Notes under the pieces: generated by a model
Told to the model about the DNA's origin: nothing
Database searches by the model: none
The model's input: the letters and a program-made list of their open reading frames with translations, nothing else
Virus record (IMG/VR): IMGVR_UViG_3300034374_010865
Coordinates: 1-35,183 of that record
Source of the DNA: a virus
Reading direction: 5' to 3' (one strand)
DNA: 35,183 nt
Made by a program: the position numbers and the translations under genes
In this document: positions 7,722 through 14,845 of the stretch, piece after piece
Numbering within the stretch: position 1 is the stretch's first letter
Layout: the number at the start of each line of letters is the position of its first letter

Positions 7722-7728
7722 TATTTAT
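7722..7728 (+). promoter_or_regulatory. TATTTAT motif, candidate promoter for scaffold and capsid genes
   Basis: Context CAGAATATTTATTAAGTAAAA, 39 bases before the scaffold ATG and just after a terminator, so a promoter is needed here. TTAACT with a 17-base spacer lies upstream (7699-7704). No separate motif precedes the capsid gene, so this one probably drives both. Confidence 0.5.
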
Positions 7729-7760
7729 TAAGTAAAATAAACATTTGCGCAAACAAAAAA

Positions 7761-9095
7761 ATGGCAGACAACACAAAAAAATCATTGGTTGAAGAGGCAT
7801 TATTACAAATGAAAAATTTGGAAGAAGCCGTAACTGAAAATGCAAAAGGAATACTTGCTTCTACTATGAAGGAAGAAATCAGTGAATTAGTAAAAGAATC
7901 ATTATCTGATGTAGATGAGGATATGGTTAACACGGACATCACCGAACAAGGAATTGAAGTAGGTGATGAAGAAGAAGTTGAAATGGAACCTGAAATGGGT
8001 GACATGGATGCGGATGAAGATTCTGAGATGGAAGATGAAGACGAGGGTGGTGAAGAAGTTGACATGGAAGACATGTTGATGTTAGATTTACCTGGTGACG
8101 ATTTGGAAGTTGATGATGAAGAAGAAGTTTTACTTCCTTTAGACTTAACAGGTGCTTCAGATGAAGAAATCTTGAAAGTATTCAAGGCTATGGGTGACGA
8201 AGATGGAATCATTGTTAAACAAGACGGTGATAACATTCACTTAAGTGATGAAGATGAAGACGTTGAGTACATCATCCAAACTGAATCAGAAGACGAATTA
8301 CCAGAAATGGATTCTATGGGAGACATAGATGAAGAAGAAGATGGTGAAGTTGTTTTCGAAATTGAGATGGAAGAAGATGAAGAGGGAGCAAAAGAAGAAG
8401 AAACCGAAATGGTTGATGAAGAATGGAATGAAGAAGAGTCTAACGAAGGTTATAATCATGACTTAGATATTTCTCTTGGTAAAGACCATGGCAAAAAAAT
8501 GAAACAATCTTTTACTGACAGAAGAAAAGAAAGTAAAGGAATGGAAAAGGCTATGGGTAAAAGACCATATTCAGGAGATAAAAGTATGGATTTAACTGCT
8601 GGTGAAACTGCTGAGGCTGCACGTACATTAGGAAACGGTTCGGACAATTTCCCAGGTAGAGGTCTACCTAAGAAAAAAGTATCAACAGTTTCTGAAAGTG
8701 AATTAAAGGCTGAAGTTCAATCTTTAAGAGCTAAGAACGAAGAGTACAGAAAAGCATTAAACATCTTTAGAGAGAAGTTAAATGAAGTTGCTGTATTTAA
8801 TTCAAACTTGGCTTACGCTACTCGTTTATTCACAGAACATTCAACAACCAAGCAAGAAAAAATAAATATCTTAAGACGTTTTGATTCGGTTGAAACACTT
8901 AAGGAATCTAAGACTTTGTATAAGACTTTGAAAGAAGAATATGATGGTAAAAACTCTGTTGTGACTGAATCAGTTCAGTCTAAAGTACAGAAATCACCTT
9001 CTAAAGGTTCTGCTACAAATCTTATCGAGTCTAAAACTTATGAGAATCCTCAATTCTTAAGAATGAGAGATTTGATGAATAAATTAACAAAATAA
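7761..9095 (+). CDS. Prohead core/scaffold protein, gp22-like by position and composition
   Basis: A 444-residue protein lying between the protease and capsid genes, the place of T4 gp22. Residues 40-235 are extremely acidic, with long Asp/Glu runs broken by Met, Val and Leu. This is followed by a basic segment (about 236-300) and a C-terminal coiled coil (SELKAEVQSLRAKNEEYRKA, about 312-350) ending in a Lys-rich tail. Core proteins are cleaved to peptides by the prohead protease and lost, so high charge and low sequence conservation are expected. T4 gp22 is shorter (269 residues); the acidic expansion accounts for most of the difference. The identification rests on order, composition and the coiled coil rather than a specific motif. 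The leader before the ATG is AAACAAAAAA. Confidence 0.8.
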   Translation: MADNTKKSLVEEALLQMKNLEEAVTENAKGILASTMKEEISELVKESLSDVDEDMVNTDITEQGIEVGDEEEVEMEPEMGDMDADEDSEMEDEDEGGEEVDMEDMLMLDLPGDDLEVDDEEEVLLPLDLTGASDEEILKVFKAMGDEDGIIVKQDGDNIHLSDEDEDVEYIIQTESEDELPEMDSMGDIDEEEDGEVVFEIEMEEDEEGAKEEETEMVDEEWNEEESNEGYNHDLDISLGKDHGKKMKQSFTDRRKESKGMEKAMGKRPYSGDKSMDLTAGETAEAARTLGNGSDNFPGRGLPKKKVSTVSESELKAEVQSLRAKNEEYRKALNIFREKLNEVAVFNSNLAYATRLFTEHSTTKQEKINILRRFDSVETLKESKTLYKTLKEEYDGKNSVVTESVQSKVQKSPSKGSATNLIESKTYENPQFLRMRDLMNKLTK

Positions 9096-9119
9096 AACAA
9101 AACTTAAAAAAATACTAAA

Positions 9120-10952
9120 ATGGGAGCATTATTAGAATCAGGTCTTGTTGGTAACATCGGTCTTAAGCACTTGAAAGTTATCAAAGAAGACACAATCAAC
9201 AAATGGGACAAATTAGGATTCTTAGAGGGTCTTAAAGGTCACGTTAAAGAAAACATGGCTCAGTTGTATGAAAACCAAGCTTCACACTTAATCAACGAAG
9301 CTGCATCAACTGACAATTCAGGTTCATTCGAAACTGTTGTTTTCCCAATCGTTAGAAGAGTTTTCTCTAAATTATTGGCAAACGACATCGTTTCTGTACA
9401 AGCTATGAACTTACCTATCGGTAAATTGTTCTACTTCGTACCTAAAATTCAGGGTTATGATACAGCTACTGTATATGACAATCCTCACTACGCACCTTTC
9501 GGGGCACCAAATGCAAGTGCATCACAAACTCCAGAATCAGGTTACTCTACAGGTAAAAACTTGTATGACCGTTTCTACGAGGGTGACGAACCAACTTTGG
9601 ACCCTCCAGGATTATTCGACTATTCAAAAGGAGCTTATACTTCTGTAACTTCTAACGCAGTAACTCAAGTATGGTCTAATGGCGAATTAGTTGAAGGTGT
9701 ATACACTACTATTAATGGTGGTACTACAGCTGGTGCTACTACAGGTGGTCCAATCCACAGAAAAGCTATCATTGCATTGTCAGGTTTCTCAAGTGCAGGA
9801 CAAGGTAAACTTATCGGTCCTGATGGAAACGAACAAGATACGGAAACTTTCTTATCTGACTTACAAGTTAAGGCTGTACAAACTACAGGTGCATTCTCAG
9901 GTTTGGGTACATCTGCACTTATCTTCAGAGTTGTTACTCAGAAATATGGTAAGGGTATTGTTCAGTACGGTACTAACACACAGGCTTCATGGCCTGGTTC
10001 AGGTAACGGTGGTTACTACGATAACATCTGTGATGCTAATGGTATCATTTACTTAGAAGTTGACTGTCAAGTTCCTGCATCTATTGGTGCAGCATCTCTT
10101 GATGGATATTCAGGTATAACTTTACCTTCAAATGCGGCACCAGCTGCAGGACAGTTCACATGTACTTATAGAATCTATAAGAACTTGGAATTCGAAGATG
10201 AGATTGGTGAAGTTTCATTTGACTTAGAGTCAGTAACTGTTTCTGTTACAGAAAGAAAGTTGAGAGCTCAATGGTCACCTGAATTAGCACAAGACGTTTC
10301 TGCTTTCCACAACATCGACGCTGAAGCTGAATTGACAGCTTTATTGTCTGAGCAAGTGGCGGCTGAAATCGACCGTGAAATCTTAAGAGACTTGAGAAAA
10401 GGTGCAGCTTGGACATTACGTTGGGACTACAACGGATGGAAGAGAGGAACTGCAGCTAATCCATTAACTCAATACACTCAGAAAGACTGGAACCAAACAT
10501 TAATCACAGCTATCAACCAAATCTCTGCTCAGATTCACAAATCTACATTGAGAGGTGGTGCTAACTGGATTGTTGTTTCTTCTGAAATCTCTGCAATCTT
10601 TGATGACTTGGAGTACTTCCACGTTTCAAATGCATCTCCAGACCAAGACCAGTACAACATGGGTATCGAGAGAGTTGGTACTTTGGCAGGTAGATATCAG
10701 GTTTACCGTGACCCATACTTCCCACCTAACACAGTATTGTTAGGACACAAAGGTAACTCTTTGTTGGATACAGGTTACGTTTACGCACCATATGTACCTC
10801 TTCAGTTGACTCCAACTATGTACAACCCATTCAACTTTACACCTATCAAGGGTATCATGACAAGATACGCTAAGAAAATGGTTAACAACCGTTTCTATGG
10901 TAGAATCATTGTTGATGGTGTTAGAACATTCGACTTGAGAGAATTGAGATAA
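9120..10952 (+). CDS. Major capsid protein, T4 gp23-like
   Basis: The main shell protein, 610 residues against 521 in T4. The N-terminal part has a basic/helical propeptide, then SFETVVFPIVRRVFSKLLAN and VSVQAMNLPIGKLFYF, both gp23 hallmarks. The C-terminal part has AAEIDREILRDL, LRGGANWIVVSSEISAI and the end FYGRIIVDGVRTFDLRELR. A protease site of the T4 type (Leu/Ile-x-Glu) occurs at IN-E60/A61, close to the T4 cleavage at E65. The extra length is mostly a Gly/Thr/Ser-rich insertion at about 155-330, probably a surface domain. The codons favour AAC, ATC, TTC, TAC and GAC far more than neighbouring genes, as expected for the most expressed gene. The leader is ACTTAAAAAAATACTAAA, without a Shine-Dalgarno sequence. 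Confidence 0.96.
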   Translation: MGALLESGLVGNIGLKHLKVIKEDTINKWDKLGFLEGLKGHVKENMAQLYENQASHLINEAASTDNSGSFETVVFPIVRRVFSKLLANDIVSVQAMNLPIGKLFYFVPKIQGYDTATVYDNPHYAPFGAPNASASQTPESGYSTGKNLYDRFYEGDEPTLDPPGLFDYSKGAYTSVTSNAVTQVWSNGELVEGVYTTINGGTTAGATTGGPIHRKAIIALSGFSSAGQGKLIGPDGNEQDTETFLSDLQVKAVQTTGAFSGLGTSALIFRVVTQKYGKGIVQYGTNTQASWPGSGNGGYYDNICDANGIIYLEVDCQVPASIGAASLDGYSGITLPSNAAPAAGQFTCTYRIYKNLEFEDEIGEVSFDLESVTVSVTERKLRAQWSPELAQDVSAFHNIDAEAELTALLSEQVAAEIDREILRDLRKGAAWTLRWDYNGWKRGTAANPLTQYTQKDWNQTLITAINQISAQIHKSTLRGGANWIVVSSEISAIFDDLEYFHVSNASPDQDQYNMGIERVGTLAGRYQVYRDPYFPPNTVLLGHKGNSLLDTGYVYAPYVPLQLTPTMYNPFNFTPIKGIMTRYAKKMVNNRFYGRIIVDGVRTFDLRELR

Positions 10953-10975
10953 TTTAACTCAAACTGAATAAATAG

Positions 10976-11002
10976 AAAGGGGACCAATCGGTCCCCTTTT
11001 TT
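10976..11002. terminator. Bidirectional terminator after the capsid gene
   Basis: The arms AAAGGGGACC and GGTCCCCTTT (10 pairs) enclose an AATC loop, with T to 11002 on the plus strand. It lies between the capsid gene and the convergent synthetase-like gene; the A tract on the left is short, so termination is stronger for the capsid side. Confidence 0.88.
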
Positions 11003-11022
11003 AATTTAATATGTTATTAATC

Positions 11023-11853
11023 TTAAACAACCGCAAGTTGTTCTTCTTTCATTAATTCATATGCTCTAGCTAAACGAGTCATACCGATTCCACCTCCAAA
11101 ACGAGGGAAGAAATTAAACGATAAGAATTCTTCCAATTCTTTTTCAACTCTTTCTTTACCAAACAGTTCAAACAACTTGGCGGAATAACCACCATTTTCG
11201 ATTGTATAAAACATTTCTCTCATTTCTTCAACATTAGAGGAACGTTCTGCCGAACCTATAGTTTCTTGACCATATAGAATAACATCTACTTTATTAAAGA
11301 TACCATCTCCTTTGTGTTTCATATTCCAAAAAGGGTTTGTTCTTAATGGAAAGTGTTGTAATGAAACAACCGAACCTTTTTCGTCCCACATTCTTTGTTC
11401 GTGTTCATTCTCTAAAATTCTCACACCACCATATTCTTCACATACATCATTATAGTCAACTTCTACAGGTTCATCAAAACCTAACCATTCTAATAATTCA
11501 GACTCAAGTTTTAACATTTCTTCGATTCCACCTTTTGATTCAAATTCAAACATAGGGAAGATAAGTTCGTGCCTACCTGGTATTGGTTCTTTCTCTTCTC
11601 TGTAAGATGTTGAAACACAGAATACACCTTCCCACTCAGGGTTTTTAAGTAATTCATACTCCAACCACATTTGACCTGTTTGTGGTAATGGCCAAATTTC
11701 ACCTGAGTATTCAAAGGTTTTTACAGAGTGTGGATTTTCACACGCAGCCAAAATTGATAATCTACTTTGTGTAGGAACTTCTTTGAAGTTTTTGTTTAAG
11801 AAGAATTCTCTCATCTTCTGTACTAATTCATTGTACGTTTTTGTGTTTTTCAT
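11023..11853 (-). CDS. AsnRS-like class II synthetase core without anticodon domain (possible asparagine synthetase)
   Basis: The 276 residues form a class II catalytic core. Motif 2 is TSYREEKEPIPGRHE (R85, E87), with the following MFEFE strand. VDVILYGQETIGSAERSSN matches the ATP/amino-acid segment that reads EIIGGSQRE in AsnRS/AspRS. Motif 3 is GGGIGMTRL (R260). True AsnRS proteins are 430 residues or more with an N-terminal OB-fold that binds the anticodon; that domain is absent, and the protein opens directly with the catalytic domain. Archaeal asparagine synthetases related to AsnRS have this same short form, so it may make asparagine from aspartate, or adenylate another acceptor. It is transcribed alone, between two terminators, away from the head genes. 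The leader is A-rich. Confidence 0.82.
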   Translation of the reverse strand: MKNTKTYNELVQKMREFFLNKNFKEVPTQSRLSILAACENPHSVKTFEYSGEIWPLPQTGQMWLEYELLKNPEWEGVFCVSTSYREEKEPIPGRHELIFPMFEFESKGGIEEMLKLESELLEWLGFDEPVEVDYNDVCEEYGGVRILENEHEQRMWDEKGSVVSLQHFPLRTNPFWNMKHKGDGIFNKVDVILYGQETIGSAERSSNVEEMREMFYTIENGGYSAKLFELFGKERVEKELEEFLSFNFFPRFGGGIGMTRLARAYELMKEEQLAVV

Positions 11854-11900
11854 TTTGTTTTTTTTTGATTTTATTTTTGTTTATTTAGTTTTTATTGGGC

Positions 11901-11926
11901 AAAAAAAAGAGGACTAATAAGTCCTC
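11901..11926 (-). terminator. Rho-independent terminator, minus strand
   Basis: The arms GAGGACT and AGTCCTC enclose an AATA loop, with eight A on the left (11901-11908) giving a U run on the minus strand. It ends the 93-residue gene upstream of the synthetase-like gene. Confidence 0.85.
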
Positions 11927-11936
11927 AATTAAAATA

Positions 11937-12218
11937 TTATTCAGCTTTATGAATTTCAGGTTCAGGAAAATCATTTTCCGATAATGGTGGTGGAGTTGTT
12001 AAAACCCTTATTGCTTTTGAAATGACTTCTGATTCTTCCATTCCGTAAGCTCCTCTTCTGTGTCCTGAGCGTGTTGCATGTATTACACAATATAATGCTT
12101 GTTCCTGTGTCATTTGGTCAACAAACTTACTCAAATCTTCATTTGAATAATAATTGATAATTTCAAATAGTGTCCCTGCAGGTTGTTGTTCTTGATTTTG
12201 TTCTTGAGTATCCTCCAT
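11937..12218 (-). CDS. Hypothetical protein, 93 residues
   Basis: A small acidic protein: a Gln/Glu-rich start (EDTQEQNQEQQPAG), a helical central part (FEIINYYSNEDLSKFVDQMT and EQALYCVIHATRSGHRRGAYG), and a Pro/Glu-rich end. It has no membrane segment or signal peptide. The family is not recognised. It is divergently transcribed from the plus-strand gene at 12276 across a 57-base AT-rich gap and closed by its own hairpin terminator, so it is a single-gene transcript. Confidence 0.7.
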   Translation of the reverse strand: MEDTQEQNQEQQPAGTLFEIINYYSNEDLSKFVDQMTQEQALYCVIHATRSGHRRGAYGMEESEVISKAIRVLTTPPPLSENDFPEPEIHKAE

Positions 12219-12234
12219 AATCGGTTTTCTTTGA

Positions 12235-12241
12235 TATTTAT
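12235..12241 (+). promoter_or_regulatory. TATTTAT motif in a divergent intergenic gap
   Basis: Context TTGATATTTATAATATATA, 41 bases before the ATG at 12276. The stretch is nearly symmetrical (TATTTATAATA, with TATTATAAATA on the other strand), so it may serve both this gene and the divergent 93-residue gene. Confidence 0.4.
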
Positions 12242-12275
12242 AATATATATAACAAAAAGGATAAAAAAATCAAGT

Positions 12276-13619
12276 ATGCCTGAATATATTTTAAGTGAAG
12301 ATTTGGCCGTTTGGTTTGGTAAAAAAAAGAAACCAAAAGGTAGTAAACAACCTAAGGGGCCATGGGTAGACATTTGTAGAAAAGACAAGGATGGTAAACA
12401 CCCCCCATGTGGTAGGTCAGATGCCGATAAGGGTGCGTATCCTAAATGTAGAGCTGCGGGTGTTGCGGGTAAAATGTCTGCTGCGGAAAAAAAGAGTGCA
12501 TGTGCACAAAAAAGAAGAGCCGAAAAGAAAGATACTCAAACAGGTAAGGGTCAAAAACCTATAATGACATCACATAAGAAAAAAACAAAAAAAGAATCTA
12601 CAGAACAATTGGTTAATTTGGTTGTAGAGAAGTTTAAAGTATCGTCAGACGAATACCAAAAGTTATATGAGGATGAGACTTATTTATTGGTTGCCCCTTT
12701 AACACACAACGCTTCTTGTAAGTATGGAGCCAATACAAAGTGGTGTACAACAAATAGAGATAGTGATGAGATGTTTGATGAACACATCATTGGCGGTGTA
12801 TTGGTATATTTGATTATTAAAGACAAAGAGTTGTCTGAGAGATTAAACAATTCAAAATTTGGTATCTATCGTGGATGGGGTGGAGAACACGGAAGGTCAT
12901 TAGTATATGATGAACTAAATAACGAACACCTTAATGGTGAACAATGGTTATCCAACGAATTTGAAAAGATAGATAAAGAAATGGATTACTATAAATTAAT
13001 GAGGTTATATAATCAATATTATGACTTTATGGATAAACCTTCAAAAATAACAATGAAAAATTTAAAAGAATCAATCAAAAGTGTTTTATCTTCTTATGTT
13101 GAAAAGAAACAAAACATTTCAGAAGAATTACAATATCATATTGATAACAATATCCCCGTGTCAGAGAACGTATACAGAGTGGGTAGTGAAAAGTATTTTG
13201 AAATAATAAAAGAAGCCAGAAAATTAAGAAATGAGGGACATTACTTTAATGAAGAAGATAATGAAATATTGGATTCGGATTTGGGTAAGTTCTTTATCTA
13301 TGAAGGTGAAAGATTACCATTGGATTTCCCGATGATTAACGAAGCCGAATATCAGGGTAAAAAAGTTGAATTGGGTAAACCAAAAAAGGGGGGTTCTAAA
13401 AAATGGTATGTTTATGTTAGAAATCCTAAAACAGGTAAGATTGTTAAAGTATCTTATGGTTCACCTGTTATGACGGCTAAATGGAATGACCCTGCCGCTC
13501 GTGCATCATTTGCGGCAAGACATCAGTGTGAAAAGAAAAAAGACAGAACTAAAGCAGGTTATTGGGCGTGTAGAGCACATAAAGATTTTGGGAACAATGT
13601 TCCAGGAAGATATTGGTAA
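12276..13619 (+). CDS. Three-part protein: Cys4 Lys-rich domain, YGxxTKWC domain, C-terminal KAxYWxCR domain
   Basis: 447 residues from the ATG at 12276; an upstream in-frame ATG would add a hydrophobic stretch read from the intergenic gap and is not believed. The N-terminus has four Cys (34, 45, 58, 76) in a Lys-rich setting with CGRSDADKGAYPKCR, a pattern found in small phage virion or DNA-associated proteins and likely zinc-binding. Residues 110-225 hold a domain with YGANTKWCTT (150-159), a motif I know from many uncharacterised phage proteins. The last 110 residues include KKWYVYVRNPKTGKIVKVSYG and KAGYWACR (C418, C432). The function is unknown. It is joined to the next gene by TAATG, so the two are probably made together. 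Confidence 0.85.
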   Translation: MPEYILSEDLAVWFGKKKKPKGSKQPKGPWVDICRKDKDGKHPPCGRSDADKGAYPKCRAAGVAGKMSAAEKKSACAQKRRAEKKDTQTGKGQKPIMTSHKKKTKKESTEQLVNLVVEKFKVSSDEYQKLYEDETYLLVAPLTHNASCKYGANTKWCTTNRDSDEMFDEHIIGGVLVYLIIKDKELSERLNNSKFGIYRGWGGEHGRSLVYDELNNEHLNGEQWLSNEFEKIDKEMDYYKLMRLYNQYYDFMDKPSKITMKNLKESIKSVLSSYVEKKQNISEELQYHIDNNIPVSENVYRVGSEKYFEIIKEARKLRNEGHYFNEEDNEILDSDLGKFFIYEGERLPLDFPMINEAEYQGKKVELGKPKKGGSKKWYVYVRNPKTGKIVKVSYGSPVMTAKWNDPAARASFAARHQCEKKKDRTKAGYWACRAHKDFGNNVPGRYW

Positions 13620-14176
13620 TGGTATACAATCAAGAAGATTTGGGTAAGAATAAATTCAGAAGAGTTTTTACTGAAAATGTGGACTCTGAAGAGTTGGTAT
13701 GGCACCGTGACCGTGAAGACCGTGAGGTTTTTGTGGAATCAAGTAATGGTTGGATGTTACAAATGGACAATGAACTACCTCAGGTCTTGCAGGAGGGACA
13801 GAAATACTTTATACCTAAAGAGACCTATCACAGAATTTTTAAAGGGACTGGTGACCTTAAAATCGTTATTGATGAAAGTGTCGGTAAGATACGTATACCT
13901 AAGGTCGTAAAAGAGAATATTAAAAAGGGTTTGTGGTACTTAAAAAAGAGTGGTAAAAAATCTAATGTATTTGAATCAATTCACAAATCAGATTCTGTTA
14001 GTTTAGAAACAATATTAGAGTTTAAAAAGTTTTTTGATTCTCACTCAAAAAATGTAACCTTAAATGAAAGTTTTAAAGGTGAACCACAAAAAGACGACAA
14101 CTATATACAATGGCTGTTGAGGGGTGGAAATGCCGGTTACAATTGGGTTATTAGGGAAACAAAAAAGAGGGTCTAA
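13619..14176 (+). CDS. Cupin-like protein
   Basis: 185 residues from the ATG at 13619, which overlaps the preceding stop as TAATG; a TTG two codons upstream is less likely. The first 95 residues resemble a one-domain cupin barrel: WHRDREDREVFVE as the first metal/ligand strand, SSNGWMLQMDNELPQVLQEG, then YFIPKETYHRIFKGTGDLKI as the second. The C-terminal part (IQWLLRGGNAGYNWVIR) is not recognised. Cupins bind metals or sugars; the ligand here cannot be named. The stop codon lies in the loop of the terminator hairpin shared with the convergent 55-residue gene. Confidence 0.75.
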   Translation: MVYNQEDLGKNKFRRVFTENVDSEELVWHRDREDREVFVESSNGWMLQMDNELPQVLQEGQKYFIPKETYHRIFKGTGDLKIVIDESVGKIRIPKVVKENIKKGLWYLKKSGKKSNVFESIHKSDSVSLETILEFKKFFDSHSKNVTLNESFKGEPQKDDNYIQWLLRGGNAGYNWVIRETKKRV

Positions 14177-14189
14177 ACCCTCTCTTTTT
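14161..14189. terminator. Bidirectional terminator with both stop codons in its loop
   Basis: The arms AGAGGGT (14166-14172) and ACCCTCT (14177-14183) enclose a CTAA loop. The plus-strand gene ends with TAA at 14174-14176 and the minus-strand gene with TAG at 14175-14173, both in the loop. A run on the left and T run on the right serve both strands. Confidence 0.85.
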
Positions 14190-14340
14190 CTTTTTTCTTA
14201 ATTTTGACTGAAAACCCATCTTCTGTAAACATCTGTGGGTAGTCAAGATAGAAATAATCAATGGCTCTTTCAGCATCAACCGCTTGAGTTTCCATAATTA
14301 TTTCATCATCTTTTGAAAGTTGATAGGTAACGTGTGACAT
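14173..14340 (-). CDS. Hypothetical small protein, 55 residues
   Basis: A short frame filling the whole gap between two larger genes. It begins MSHVTYQLSKDDEIIMETQA, continues with a helix (VDAERAIDYFYLDYPQMF) and ends in a Lys-rich strand (FSVKIKKKEKERV). Support for coding: natural codon use, exact fit between a promoter-like element (14360-14390) and a terminator whose loop holds its TAG, and an A-rich leader (AAAACAAAAAAAG). It overlaps the convergent cupin gene by four bases. It has no recognised family; the size and beta-alpha-beta look recall small phage accessory proteins. Confidence 0.7.
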   Translation of the reverse strand: MSHVTYQLSKDDEIIMETQAVDAERAIDYFYLDYPQMFTEDGFSVKIKKKEKERV

Positions 14341-14359
14341 CTTTTTTTGTTTTAAGGTA

Positions 14360-14390
14360 CAAATATATGATTTATTTTTTACCTGAACAA
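14360..14390 (-). promoter_or_regulatory. Bacteroidota-type promoter for the 55-residue gene
   Basis: On the minus strand: TTG (14390-14388), 20-base spacer, TATATTTG (14367-14360). This agrees with the Bacteroidota sigma-A consensus TTG / TAnnTTTG. The start of transcription would fall about 15 bases before the ATG. The -33 part lies inside the end of the upstream gene. Confidence 0.45.
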
Positions 14391-14845
14391 TATTTTCCAG
14401 AACATTTTTTCTTTCCGTCTAAACCTGGCATTTTTCCTTTACACACTTGTACTGCATATCCATTAGCATATGCTGAGGGATAAACTTCAAACTTAGCCTT
14501 AGCTGCTGATTTTCCTCTAGCACAAAGTGTTGTGTCTTTCTTTTTTTTCTTTTTCTTTTCGTCAATGACTCTTCTTATAATTTGTTCAAGTAATTTTCTT
14601 TCTTCAATCATATTAACATCATCAATATTCATTGATAATTCCATACCATCTTTTTTAGTTTCATTCATCATAAAATCAAAAACTTGGTCTAAATTATTTT
14701 TTGATTCTGCAATGTGGTCTTGAGCCCAATCATGACCATTATCTAAAATTGATTCAACCATATCTTGGTCTAAATCTAGTAACAAATCACATTGTCTTCT
14801 CATTTGTTCTAGATTACTAAAAAACATGTATCTTTCGCCTTTCAT
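14372..14845 (-). CDS. Small Lys-rich protein with YPSAYANGYAVQVCKG domain
   Basis: 157 residues. The N-terminal part is acidic and helical (MRRQCDLLLDLDQDMVESIL). After a seven-Lys run (DEKKKKKKKDTT) comes a Cys-containing basic domain, LCARGKSAAKAKFEVYPSAY plus NGYAVQVCKG and a final KKCSGKYC. The YPSAYAN pattern is widespread in T4-like phage proteins of unknown role, in cyanophages among others, and is thought to belong to virion or nucleic-acid-associated proteins. The start at 14845 is favoured because its ATG overlaps the preceding stop (TAATG), showing coupling to the structural gene upstream. It is the last gene of the long minus-strand run. The Lys run is encoded by a near-homopolymer. 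Confidence 0.8.
   Translation of the reverse strand: MKGERYMFFSNLEQMRRQCDLLLDLDQDMVESILDNGHDWAQDHIAESKNNLDQVFDFMMNETKKDGMELSMNIDDVNMIEERKLLEQIIRRVIDEKKKKKKKDTTLCARGKSAAKAKFEVYPSAYANGYAVQVCKGKMPGLDGKKKCSGKYCSGKK

Noticed and set aside
7709-8236. Long Ser-rich open frame on the minus strand opposite the scaffold gene
   Set aside because: It is the mirror of GAA/GAT-rich acidic codons, which read as TTC/ATC/TCA in reverse. It has no leader or motif, and the plus-strand scaffold gene explains the region.
9691-10056. 121-codon open frame in another frame of the capsid gene
   Set aside because: It is Leu/Val-rich out-of-frame translation of the Gly/Thr-rich insertion of the capsid gene, without a start signal.
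12183-12275. Hydrophobic N-terminal extension of the three-part protein
   Set aside because: An upstream in-frame ATG would place the start inside the divergent gene and the AT-rich promoter gap; the ATG at 12276 has a normal A-rich leader.
14536-14560. Near-homopolymer encoding a seven-Lys run as a programmed frameshift site
   Set aside because: The run is in frame inside one domain linker and no overlapping frame of any length follows a shift; slippage or sequencing error is possible but no evidence for programming is seen.
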